This document shows positions 1-6,465 of a stretch of DNA of 8,888 nt, in pieces (positions within the stretch are counted from its first letter, which is position 1; each line of letters starts with the position of its first letter). This stretch comes from Christensenellaceae bacterium (lineage in GTDB: Bacteria; Bacillota; Clostridia; Christensenellales; UBA1750), in contig JAITTC010000012.1 in assembly GCA_031287285.1 (NCBI GenBank), positions 1 to 8,888 of the forward strand, in the 5' to 3' direction. A program made the translations under genes and the position numbers. Under the pieces are notes generated by a model. The model searched no databases. It saw only the letters and a list, made by a program, of their open reading frames with translations, and was not told where the DNA came from.

Positions 1-1377
1 CAGCACGGCGATGATGCGGGCGCACTCGGCCAGGGTATATAAAACGGTTGCGAGCCTTTCCTTGCCCTCGTCGCTTTTGCCCAAGATCCAGGGCTGGGTT
101 AGGTCGATGTAGCGGTTGCACTCCCCCACCACGCGCCAGATCTCGGTTAGCGCCGCCGAAAACTGCATCTTGCCCATCATCTCGTCCATGTGGGCGGGAA
201 GGGCTTCTGCAAGGGCGATCAGGTTTTCTTCAAGTTCCGTCCTCTCGCCTGGGGCCCGCACTTCGCCGCCAAAATACTTCTCGATCATCGCGACGGTGCG
301 CGAGAGCAGATTGCCAAGGTCGTTGGCCAGGTCGGAATTGATGCGCGTGAGCAGCGCCTCGTTCGAGAAGTTGCCGTCGGAGCCGAAGGGCATCTCGCGC
401 AGGAGGAAGTAGCGGATCGCGTCCACGCCGTAGCGCTCGCAAAGCAGGGCGGGATCGACCACATTGCCCTTGGATTTTGACATCTTGCCGCCGTCCAGCA
501 CCAGCCAGCCATGGCCAAAAACCTGCTTTGGCAGCGGCAAGCCCAGCGCCATGAGCATGATCGGCCAGATGATGGTGTGGAAGCGCACGATTTCCTTGCC
601 CACGATGTGCAGATCGGCGGGCCAGTACTTTTTAAAAAGAGAATCGTCGTCCGAGTCGTAGCCAAGCGCCGTGATGTAGTTCGAGAGCGCGTCGATCCAA
701 ACATAGACGACGTGCTTTTCGTCAAAGCTGACGGGGATGCCCCAGGTAAACGAGGTGCGCGACACGCAGAGATCCTCAAGCCCCGGCAAGAGGAAGTTTT
801 GCAGCATCTCGTTCGTGCGGCTCTGCGGCTGGATGAACTCCGGGTTTTGTCGAATGTGCTCGATGAGCCGGTCTGCGTATTTCGAAAGCTTAAAGAAGTA
901 GCTTTCTTCCTTGGCAAACTCCACGGGGCGGCCGCAGTCCGGGCACATGCCGTCTTTCAGCTGGTGCTCCGTCCAGAAGGATTCGCAGGGCGTGCAGTAC
1001 CAGCCCTCATAATCGCTCTTGTAAATGTCGCCCTGGTCATAAAGCCGCTTGAAGATCTTCTGCACGGCCGACTCGTGGCGCTTCTCGGTGGTGCGGATGA
1101 AGTCGTCATAGGAAATATCCATGAGCGCCCACAGCTTTTTGATGCCGGAAACGATCCCGTCGACATACTGCTGCGGCGTCAGGCCCACTTCCTTGGCCTT
1201 GCGCTCGATCTTCATGCCGTGCTCGTCGGTGCCGGTCAAAAAGTGCACATCATAGCCCATGCTGCGCTTATGGCGCGCGAGAGCGTCCGTGGCCACGGTG
1301 CAATAGGCGTGGCCGATATGCAGGTTATCGCTCGGGTAATAGATCGGCGTCGTCAGGTAAAACGTCGGCTTTCCCAT
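1..1377 (-). CDS. metG: Methionyl-tRNA synthetase, C-terminal part cut off by window edge
   Basis: This gene charges tRNA-Met with methionine in the cytoplasm, using ATP. The 459 visible codons contain the class I signature HIGH (residues 20-23) after the N-terminal TTPIYYPSDNL stretch, TGTDEHG in the catalytic core, four zinc-knuckle cysteines (C128, C131, C145, C148; two CxxC pairs), the WIDALSNY motif near 227-234 and the KMSKS loop at 298-302. The later part includes the start of the anticodon-binding helical domain. Full-length bacterial enzymes of this type are commonly about 640-670 residues, so roughly the last third, including any C-terminal tRNA-binding domain, lies beyond position 1. 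The ATG at 1377 is chosen because the homology begins there, an AAGGGTGG ribosome site lies about 10 bases upstream, and an in-frame TGA closes the frame just upstream. Expression is controlled by the T-box leader directly upstream. Confidence 0.97.
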   Translation of the reverse strand, partial: MGKPTFYLTTPIYYPSDNLHIGHAYCTVATDALARHKRSMGYDVHFLTGTDEHGMKIERKAKEVGLTPQQYVDGIVSGIKKLWALMDISYDDFIRTTEKRHESAVQKIFKRLYDQGDIYKSDYEGWYCTPCESFWTEHQLKDGMCPDCGRPVEFAKEESYFFKLSKYADRLIEHIRQNPEFIQPQSRTNEMLQNFLLPGLEDLCVSRTSFTWGIPVSFDEKHVVYVWIDALSNYITALGYDSDDDSLFKKYWPADLHIVGKEIVRFHTIIWPIMLMALGLPLPKQVFGHGWLVLDGGKMSKSKGNVVDPALLCERYGVDAIRYFLLREMPFGSDGNFSNEALLTRINSDLANDLGNLLSRTVAMIEKYFGGEVRAPGERTELEENLIALAEALPAHMDEMMGKMQFSAALTEIWRVVGECNRYIDLTQPWILGKSDEGKERLATVLYTLAECARIIAVL

Positions 1378-1671
1378 CTCAAGTTCCCACCCTTCAAGTC
1401 AAAAATAAAACGCCCTGAGCCGCAGGCAAAGCCCTTGGCAGGGGCGAATCTCTTCGCGGTACCACCCTGATTTATCGCTTTTAGGCGAACCATCATCCGC
1501 CCGACCTGTAACGGGGCCTGCCGTTTTACCCTATTCGCCCAAAGGCCTTCGGGCAAAAGGCTCCGGGGCCATGTTCTGCGTCCCCACCGGCACCCGCCTC
1601 TCACCTAAGGTGGCGGACTCTCTTTTATGCGGCAAAGAAACGCGTACTCTTCCCATCATCGCCTTTCAAGT
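1378..1671 (-). promoter_or_regulatory. T-box riboswitch leader (Met specifier) of metG
   Basis: This leader RNA senses uncharged tRNA-Met and controls read-through into metG. Seen on the minus strand in order: the AAGAGTA bulge motif (1651-1645), an AGAGAG motif (1623-1618), a specifier region where AUG (1572-1570) sits in GAACAUGG before the conserved GGAGC, and the T-box AGGGTGGTACCGCG (1468-1455). The antiterminator folds exactly as the family model predicts: helix CAGGG/CCCTG (1469-1465 with 1443-1439), a seven-base TGGTACC bulge, helix GCGAA/TTCGC (1457-1453 with 1448-1444) and a GAGA loop. The TGGT of the bulge would pair with an ACCA acceptor end, fitting the A discriminator base usual in tRNA-Met. 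The 3' antiterminator strand is shared with the terminator, so the two folds exclude each other. The 5' end is inferred from the promoter at 1706-1678. Confidence 0.96.
1401..1446 (-). terminator. Regulated terminator of the metG T-box
   Basis: The arm CGCCCCTG (1446-1439) pairs with CAGGGCG (1417-1411), with one C bulged, and is followed by the U-rich run TTTTATTTTT (1410-1401). The left arm overlaps the 3' side of the antiterminator, as expected for a transcription-attenuating T-box: the hairpin forms when tRNA-Met is charged and stops transcription before metG. Confidence 0.9.
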
Positions 1672-1677
1672 GCTAGT

Positions 1678-1706
1678 AGTATATCCGATTTTCAGTTTTT
1701 CGTCAA
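1678..1706 (-). promoter_or_regulatory. Sigma-A type promoter of the metG T-box transcript
   Basis: The -35 element TTGACG (1706-1701) and the -10 element TATACT (1683-1678) are separated by exactly 17 bases and are close to consensus. Transcription would begin near 1671, placing the T-box motifs at the expected distance downstream. This is the strongest promoter-like sequence I found in the window. Confidence 0.85.
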
Positions 1707-1745
1707 CTCAAATACTCCAAAAGCGACCCGAATTTCTCCGCTTTG

Positions 1746-1765
1746 AACGCCCCCCGGCGTTTTTT
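1746..1765 (+). terminator. Possible plus-strand terminator hairpin with no obvious client gene
   Basis: AACGCC (1746-1751) pairs with GGCGTT (1756-1761) around a CCCC loop, and T bases continue through 1765, giving an intrinsic-terminator shape on the plus strand. Both neighbouring genes (metG and the hydrolase) are on the minus strand, where the hairpin has no downstream T run. It may stop antisense transcription, or it may be a chance product of G+C-rich sequence. The rest of the 1707-1826 interval holds a GCCGGCCGGC palindrome (1772-1781) and nothing else I can name. Confidence 0.3.
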
Positions 1766-1826
1766 AAGCGCGCCGGCCGGCTTTCTCAATTGCACGCGGC
1801 ACTCCGTCACGCGCTTTTTCGGCCGC

Positions 1827-2999
1827 TCACCCGATCCTTTCCCGCTTTTCGGCGGCCCGGCGCCAAATCCATAACATCGCAACGAAAGCCTTTTTTAATA
1901 AACAGCCAGCTCCCCATCCCGCGAAGAAAATAAGCAGCAGCCAAAGAATCTGCGTGATCCACTCGCTCCATATCGAGAGGGGATGGATTTTCTCCGCCAC
2001 CAAAAGATCGTCAACCGAGAAAAAAAGATTCAGCCTATGCCTGTCGTTGAGCGACAGCCCCCCGCGCTCGCCCAAGCCCGGCGTTTCCAGAACGACGCGC
2101 CGCTCCAAATGGAAGAGAAGAAAGCCCGTGACATCCCCGTTGATGACATAATTAACGCCGAAGTCCAGGCCGTCATGCTGGGCATCGCTCAAAAAAATTC
2201 CAAAGCCCGGCGCGTTAAAGCCGGTGGCGCGGCACCGAGGGTCGATCGATGCGGCATAGATGGCGTTATGCCCGCCCTTGGAATGCCCGGTAAGCCAAAT
2301 CCGCTTCGCTTCGCCGTATTTCTTAAGCAGCCCGCGCAAGTCTGCATATTGCACGGAAAGGTTAAACGGCAGCAAAAGCGCGTTGTCTAGCTGATCGATC
2401 GCATCGTCCGTGCCGCGAAGCGCCATGGTGAGTTCACCGTCTTTTCCCAGCACATAGCCCGCCAGCCCGGAAGGGGCCGCCACATATTCGCGAATGACCA
2501 GCCCGCCCAAAAGGCTCTGCTCACAGATCCCGTTTATGATGGCAAGAAGCTCCTCGCGCTCGCGGCCGAAAACACTCTCGGCGTCCGTTTTTGCCTCGCC
2601 CAACGCGCGCGCAACCTCGTCGCATAGCTCCCGCACTGTGACGCCCGCCCTTTCCCCCCGGAAGCCCTGCGGGGCCTTGATGTATGCAAACCTAGAAAGC
2701 AAAATCTCCTGCCTGACGGTGTAGGGGCCGCTCTCTTGCCGGGTATATCTTGCGTAAGGCGCATCTATGGGGTCGGCGGCGCCGCTCTCTTCGCTAGAAG
2801 GGCTCGCTCGGCCGCTTTCCGCGTCCAAAATCGAATAGTCCGCCGGAAGGAAGATGTCTGCGCGCGTATGCGCCTCCAATCGGGTTAAATAGCAAAAAAC
2901 AAGAACGGAAAACAGCACAAACAGGATTGGCGCGGCAAGGGAATCTGGCTTCGCGCCCGGTTTTTTACTCCGCGTATTTCGCTTGAATAAGGCCTTCAT
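1827..2999 (-). CDS. Membrane-anchored Mbeg1/DUF2974-like alpha/beta hydrolase (putative lipase)
   Basis: This 390-residue protein has a serine-hydrolase core resembling the Mbeg1-like (DUF2974) and class 3 lipase families. The nucleophile elbow is GHSKGG with Ser240. RGTDD (195-199) resembles the lipase strand that helps form the oxyanion hole. Asp289 in NGDVTG and His321 in NDRHRLN are candidate triad partners. The N-terminus is basic (KALFKRNTRSKK) and followed by a hydrophobic segment at about 22-38. A second hydrophobic segment lies at about 350-369, and the tail (RRAAEKRER) is basic. By the positive-inside rule both ends would be cytoplasmic and the hydrolase domain outside. The ATG at 2999 follows AAAGGGA about 10 bases upstream, which is acceptable but not ideal. 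It is flanked by its own promoter and by the metG promoter, so it is probably monocistronic. The substrate is unknown; lipid or ester hydrolysis is inferred from family only. Confidence 0.8.
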   Translation of the reverse strand: MKALFKRNTRSKKPGAKPDSLAAPILFVLFSVLVFCYLTRLEAHTRADIFLPADYSILDAESGRASPSSEESGAADPIDAPYARYTRQESGPYTVRQEILLSRFAYIKAPQGFRGERAGVTVRELCDEVARALGEAKTDAESVFGREREELLAIINGICEQSLLGGLVIREYVAAPSGLAGYVLGKDGELTMALRGTDDAIDQLDNALLLPFNLSVQYADLRGLLKKYGEAKRIWLTGHSKGGHNAIYAASIDPRCRATGFNAPGFGIFLSDAQHDGLDFGVNYVINGDVTGFLLFHLERRVVLETPGLGERGGLSLNDRHRLNLFFSVDDLLVAEKIHPLSIWSEWITQILWLLLIFFAGWGAGCLLKKAFVAMLWIWRRAAEKRERIG

Positions 3000-3052
3000 C
3001 GCAAAAACGTCCCTTTGCTTTCAATTCCGCCGCGCGGCTCGCGCACGACCGA

Positions 3053-3058
3053 ATCATA
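3053..3058 (-). promoter_or_regulatory. Extended -10 promoter of the hydrolase gene
   Basis: TGG directly before TATGAT (3058-3053 on the minus strand) matches an extended -10 element. No convincing -35 is present at 16-18 bases. The predicted start near 3046 leaves a leader of about 47 bases before the ATG at 2999. The ten bases GTGGTATGAT recur in the promoter of the plus-strand operon. Confidence 0.5.
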
Positions 3059-3223
3059 CCACGATTGCAGGGCGAAGAAAAGGGTGGGGCACCTCGCTAA
3101 CCTGGGCGGGCCTTAAAATGCGGCCGGCGAATCCAACCCGCACCGCCCTTTTGGCCCAACCGCCCGCGGCGATGGCCTGAGTCCGCCGCAGGCTGGCAGC
3201 GCAGGCCTGAGCCTCTCGACAAA

Positions 3224-3253
3224 CAGGGCCTTCCGCTTGCGCGGAAAGCCCTG
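3224..3253 (-). terminator. Terminator of the reverse rubrerythrin gene
   Basis: An almost perfect hairpin: 3224-3229 pairs with 3248-3253 (CAGGGC/GCCCTG), there is one mismatch, then 3231-3236 pairs with 3241-3246 (TTCCGC/GCGGAA) around a four-base loop. On the minus strand it begins 17 bases after the stop codon at 3271 and is followed by a short TTTGT. The weak U run means termination may be partial. The remaining intergenic sequence up to 2999 shows a repeated GGCCTGAG (3174 and 3204) but no gene. Confidence 0.7.
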
Positions 3254-3270
3254 CATAAAAACCTACCCTG

Positions 3271-3810
3271 TTAAAAGTAACGCTTCAAAAGCCCGTCGAA
3301 GGCCTTGCCGTGGCGCGCCTCGTCCTTGCACATCTCGTGCACGGTATCGTGAATCGCATCATAGCCAAGCTCCTTGGCGCGCTTTGCGATCTGCAGCTTG
3401 CCCGCCGTCGCGCCGTACTCCGCATCCACGCGCAGCTCGAGGTTCTTCTTCGTATCCGCGTAGACGACCTCGCCCAAAAGCTCCGCAAACTTGGCCGCGT
3501 GCTCCGCTTCTTCAAAGGCGATGCGCTTATAGGCTTCGGCCACCTCGGGCAGGCCGTCGCGATCCGCCTGACGGCTCATGGCTAAGTACATGCCAACCTC
3601 GGTGCACTCGCCCGCAAAGTTTTGGCGCAATCCCTCGACCACCTCGGCATCCAGGCCCTTTGCCACGCCGATGCGGTGCTCGTCTGCCCAGGCACGGGCC
3701 TCGTCGCCCGCCTGCTTAAACTTTTCCTTCGCGGCGCCGCACTGGGGGCATTTTTCGGGGGCCTCCGGGCCTTCGTGCACATAACCGCAGATGGGGCAAA
3801 TCCATTTCAT
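3271..3810 (-). CDS. Reverse rubrerythrin (rubredoxin-like domain followed by diiron domain)
   Basis: This is a non-haem iron peroxidase of anaerobes that reduces hydrogen peroxide, with electrons passed through its rubredoxin-like centre. The 179-residue product has the iron-binding cysteines first (C5 and C8 in CPIC, C21 and C24 in CPQC), then the ferritin-like diiron domain: E68 and E71 in GECTE, E101 and H104 in EEAEH, a Glu at about 131, and E164 and H167 in DEARH. Classical rubrerythrin has the opposite domain order; this order matches the clostridial 'reverse' form described as an NADH-dependent peroxidase component. The ATG at 3810 is chosen over the longer frame from 3942 because a perfect GGAGG site lies 8 bases upstream and the homology begins at MKWICPICGY. 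It probably protects against oxygen and peroxide. A hairpin terminator follows. Confidence 0.93.
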   Translation of the reverse strand: MKWICPICGYVHEGPEAPEKCPQCGAAKEKFKQAGDEARAWADEHRIGVAKGLDAEVVEGLRQNFAGECTEVGMYLAMSRQADRDGLPEVAEAYKRIAFEEAEHAAKFAELLGEVVYADTKKNLELRVDAEYGATAGKLQIAKRAKELGYDAIHDTVHEMCKDEARHGKAFDGLLKRYF

Positions 3811-3903
3811 GATCTCATCCTCCTTGTTTTCGTTGCCGTTGACTATGAATACCCTCCCCCGCCGCCCTTCAAACAAAAAGCATAAAGGCAAACCCCGAAT
3901 CAA

Positions 3904-3909
3904 ATTGTA
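3904..3909 (-). promoter_or_regulatory. Possible -10 element for reverse rubrerythrin
   Basis: TACAAT (3909-3904 on the minus strand) is one base from TATAAT, but no good -35 lies upstream. It would give a leader of about 86 bases before the ATG at 3810. It overlaps the -35 of the divergent operon promoter. It is a weak call because other AT-rich hexamers are available between 3860 and 3900. Confidence 0.35.
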
Positions 3910-3933
3910 TCCGCCCTCATTTTGTGGTATGAT
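3905..3933 (+). promoter_or_regulatory. Promoter of the glycosyltransferase-galE-deoB operon
   Basis: TTGTAT (3905-3910) and TATGAT (3928-3933) are 17 bases apart, with TG at the extended -10 position (TGTGG before TATGAT). Transcription would start near 3940, giving a leader of about 64 bases. No other plus-strand promoter of similar quality was noticed before the long gene run that begins at 4004. Confidence 0.6.
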
Positions 3934-4003
3934 ATTGCCCAAATCAGGGAATTCCTTCGATGGGAAGGAGCCTTCTTAATCTAAAGACGGAGGCAAGCAA
4001 GAC

Positions 4004-4969
4004 ATGGCGTATACGCTCTATTTGGTCATCCCCTGCTACAACGAACAGGAGGTGCTTCCCGAAACCTCGAAGCGCCTGCGCGAAAAGATGCTTTCGCTGC
4101 TCGATCAGGGCCGCATTTCAAAAAAGAGCCGCATCTGCTTCGTCAACGACGGCTCGAAGGATCAAACCTGGCCGATGATCCTTGCGCTGACGAAGGAGGA
4201 CTCGCTTTTTGCAGGCATCAATCTCTCGCGCAATCGGGGGCACCAAAACGCGCTGCTGGCCGGGCTGATGACGGTTCGCGAGCGCGCGGAGGTCACGATC
4301 TCTATGGATGCCGACCTGCAGGACGATATCAACGCCATCGATGGCTTTTTAGACGAATTCGACAAGGGAAATGACGTGGTCTACGGCGTGCGCTCTTCGC
4401 GGAAGAGGGATACCGCCTTCAAGCGCGGCACGGCGCTGTTCTTCTATAAGTTCATGGGCGCCATGGGGGTTGAAACCGTCTTCAATCACGCGGATTACCG
4501 CCTTTTAAGCCGCCGCGCGCTCGATGCCCTGGCGGATTTTCGCGAGGTCAATCTCTTCCTTCGCGGCATGGTGCCGCTGATCGGCTATCGATCCTCCACG
4601 GTGCTTTACGAGCGCGGCGACCGCTTTGCGGGCGAGTCGAAATACCCCTTAAAGAAGATGCTGGCCCTCGCCCTGGATGGCATCACCTCCTTCAGCGTGC
4701 AGCCCCTGCGGCTCATCGCTTCGCTGGGCCTTGCCATCTTCGCGCTGAGCGCGCTCTGCCTTCTCATCCTCCTTTTGCAAAAACTCTTCGGGCACGCCGT
4801 GCAAAGCTTTGCGCCCATCCTTTCCGTCATCGCGCTCTTCAGCGGGCTGCAGATGCTGGCATTGGGCGTGGTCGGCGAATATATAGGCAAGATCTATCAA
4901 GAAGTGAAGGCGCGGCCGCGCTTCCTCATCGAAAGCTATGTCGACACATCGGAAGGGGAAGAGCAATGA
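4004..4969 (+). CDS. GT2 family glycosyltransferase, polyprenyl-phosphate sugar transferase type
   Basis: This 321-residue membrane glycosyltransferase most likely moves a hexose from a UDP-sugar to undecaprenyl phosphate on the cytoplasmic side of the membrane. The GT-A fold is marked by LVIPCYNEQE (7-16), VNDGSKD (47-53), the metal-binding MDADLQD (101-107, D102 and D104), DYRLLSR (164-170) and a basic ESKYPLKKM segment (211-219) just before the membrane. Two hydrophobic segments follow at about 236-258 and 270-292, the layout of the GtrB/CsbB/DPM1-like branch. Then comes GEYIGKIYQEVKARP, a typical ending. The ATG at 4004 has a GGAGG about 10 bases upstream. The stop overlaps the galE start by four bases (ATGA), so the two are translationally coupled, and GalE could supply the UDP-galactose or UDP-glucose donor. 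The acceptor and exact sugar cannot be read from sequence. Confidence 0.92.
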   Translation: MAYTLYLVIPCYNEQEVLPETSKRLREKMLSLLDQGRISKKSRICFVNDGSKDQTWPMILALTKEDSLFAGINLSRNRGHQNALLAGLMTVRERAEVTISMDADLQDDINAIDGFLDEFDKGNDVVYGVRSSRKRDTAFKRGTALFFYKFMGAMGVETVFNHADYRLLSRRALDALADFREVNLFLRGMVPLIGYRSSTVLYERGDRFAGESKYPLKKMLALALDGITSFSVQPLRLIASLGLAIFALSALCLLILLLQKLFGHAVQSFAPILSVIALFSGLQMLALGVVGEYIGKIYQEVKARPRFLIESYVDTSEGEEQ

Positions 4970-5979
4970 GTGTTTTATTGACCGGCGCGGCAGGCTATGT
5001 GGGCTCGCACACCTGCGTAGAGCTCCTAAACCGTGGTTTTTCCATCGTGGGCATCGATAACTACATCAATTCTTCGCCGGTCGCGCTCGATCGCGTGCGG
5101 CAGATCACCAGCAAGGACTTCCCCAGCTACGAGCTCGACCTGCGCGACGAAAGGGCATTAAGGGCAGTCTTTGAGGCGCAGCCAATCGAGGCGGTCATTC
5201 ACTTTGCCGGGCTCAAAGCGGTGGGCGAGTCCGTTAAAAAGCCGCTTGAATATTACGATAACAACCTCTATGGCAGCATCGTGCTGCTCAAGGTCATGCG
5301 GGAGTTTGCCGTTCGGTCCATAATCTTCAGCTCCTCGGCCACGGTCTACGGCGCCGCGACCCAAATGCCGCTTCGCGAAGACATGGCCCTTGGCTGCGTC
5401 AACCCCTACGGCTGGACGAAGTTCGCGATCGAGCAGATGCTGCGCGACCTTTGCGCGGCCGACCCTGGCTTTTCGGCGGTGCTGCTGCGCTATTTCAACC
5501 CCGTGGGCGCGCACGAAAGCGGCCTCATCGGCGACGACCCGAGCGGCATCCCCAACAACCTGCTCCCCTACGTCACCCGCGTGGCCGTGGAGGAACTTCA
5601 GCGCCTTCCCGTCTTTGGAAACGACTACAACACCCCGGACGGCACCCCCCTGCGCGATTATATTCATGTAAGCGACCTGGCGCGCGGCCATGTCGCCGCG
5701 ATGGAGTACGCAGGCGCGCACAAGGGCTGCGAGGCCGTCAACCTGGGCACCGGCAAGGCCTCCAGCGTGCTGGAGGTGATTAAAACCTTCGAACAGGTCA
5801 ATGGCGTTCCAATCCCCTACTTCATCGCGCCCAGGCGTGCCGGCGACGCAGATGAAAGCTGGTCTTCGACCGAGAAGGCAGAAAGGCTCCTTGGCTGGAA
5901 GGCCGAAAAGGGCCTGGGCGAGATGCTGCGCGATGCCTGGCGCTGGCAAAAGCAGAACCCCAAGGGCTACCATGCCTAA
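4966..5979 (+). CDS. galE: UDP-glucose 4-epimerase
   Basis: This short-chain dehydrogenase-type epimerase interconverts UDP-glucose and UDP-galactose using bound NAD. The 337-residue length is typical of bacterial GalE. The NAD-binding glycine motif TGAAGYVG is at 6-13, the DNY segment after strand 2 at 31-33, HFAGLKAVGES at 79-89, the catalytic serine region SSSATVYG at 122-129, and the catalytic YxxxK as Y148 and K152. The substrate-side motifs RYFNPVGAH (175-183) and DYIHVSDLA (231-239) are intact. The start overlaps the glycosyltransferase stop by four bases, with a GGAAGGGGA ribosome site inside that gene. The 3' end overlaps yqeG by eight bases. Related 4-epimerases with N-acetylated substrates cannot be fully excluded, but the sequence is very GalE-like. 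Confidence 0.95.
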   Translation: MSVLLTGAAGYVGSHTCVELLNRGFSIVGIDNYINSSPVALDRVRQITSKDFPSYELDLRDERALRAVFEAQPIEAVIHFAGLKAVGESVKKPLEYYDNNLYGSIVLLKVMREFAVRSIIFSSSATVYGAATQMPLREDMALGCVNPYGWTKFAIEQMLRDLCAADPGFSAVLLRYFNPVGAHESGLIGDDPSGIPNNLLPYVTRVAVEELQRLPVFGNDYNTPDGTPLRDYIHVSDLARGHVAAMEYAGAHKGCEAVNLGTGKASSVLEVIKTFEQVNGVPIPYFIAPRRAGDADESWSSTEKAERLLGWKAEKGLGEMLRDAWRWQKQNPKGYHA

Positions 5980-6445
5980 GATCCTTCGCGCGGGCAGGCT
6001 GTTTGAGGTCGATCTCGAGCAGCTTTTTGCCCTAGGCGTCCGCGCGCTGCTGCTGGATGCCGATAATACGCTCTGCTTCTGGCATAGCCTTCAAATCCCC
6101 GAGGAAACGCTTCTTTGGCTGCGGCGGGCAAAAAGAATGGGCTTTCAGCTGGCCGTGGTTTCCAACGCGCAAACGAGGCGCCTTGAGCCCCTTGCAACGC
6201 GCCTTAGCCTGCCCGTCTTTTACCGCGCGATGAAGCCCCTGCCCTTCGCCCCGCTCCGGGCCGCCAGGGCGCTTGCCGTTTCGCCAAAGGCCTGCGCGAT
6301 GATCGGCGACCAGATCCTCACCGACCTGCCCGCCGGCCTGCTTTGCGGGATGCTCTCCGTCTTGGTCGAGCCGCTGGACCGGTCGCGCGAATCGGCCTTC
6401 ACGAAGGGCTTCAGCCGCCGCATCGAGCGGATCTTGGGGCGCTGA
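5972..6445 (+). CDS. yqeG: YqeG-family HAD IIIA phosphatase
   Basis: This 157-residue protein belongs to the haloacid dehalogenase superfamily, subfamily IIIA, and closely fits the YqeG group of Firmicutes. The HAD motif I is LLLDADNTL with nucleophile D29 and acid/base D31. Motif II is VVSNAQ (62-67), K88 is the likely motif III lysine, and motif IV is IGDQILTD with D113 and D118. There is no large cap domain, consistent with macromolecular or unknown phosphorylated substrates; the physiological substrate is not established. The ATG at 5972 lies inside the end of galE, preceded by AAGGG, and homology begins right at MPKILRAGRLFEV. A longer in-frame start at 5801 would lie wholly within galE and is not credible. 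The gene is coupled to galE and is followed 20 bases later by the acetyltransferase. Confidence 0.88.
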   Translation: MPKILRAGRLFEVDLEQLFALGVRALLLDADNTLCFWHSLQIPEETLLWLRRAKRMGFQLAVVSNAQTRRLEPLATRLSLPVFYRAMKPLPFAPLRAARALAVSPKACAMIGDQILTDLPAGLLCGMLSVLVEPLDRSRESAFTKGFSRRIERILGR

Positions 6446-6465
6446 GCCCCAAAAGGAGGAAGCCC

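Noticed and set aside
511..1470. 319-codon open frame on the plus strand opposite metG
   Set aside because: It lies wholly antisense to the well-conserved metG and its T-box, has no ribosome site or recognisable domain, and is a product of G+C-rich codon bias.
1772..1781. Ten-base palindrome GCCGGCCGGC
   Set aside because: It is short, G+C-only and single-copy, as expected by chance at this base composition.
3081..3096. Plus-strand AGGGTGGGGCACCTCG, resembling a T-box
   Set aside because: The spacing differs from AGGGTGGNACCGCG, no specifier or antiterminator fold is visible, and no plus-strand gene follows.
3174..3211. Two copies of GGCCTGAG 30 bases apart
   Set aside because: There are only two short copies with no conserved spacer pattern, insufficient for a repeat array or regulator site.
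3811..3942. Longer start for reverse rubrerythrin at 3942, adding 44 residues
   Set aside because: The extension is not family-like, runs through the promoter region, and the internal ATG at 3810 has a perfect GGAGG site.
5158..5973. 271-codon open frame on the minus strand opposite galE
   Set aside because: galE on the other strand has all catalytic motifs; the antisense frame has no recognisable protein features.
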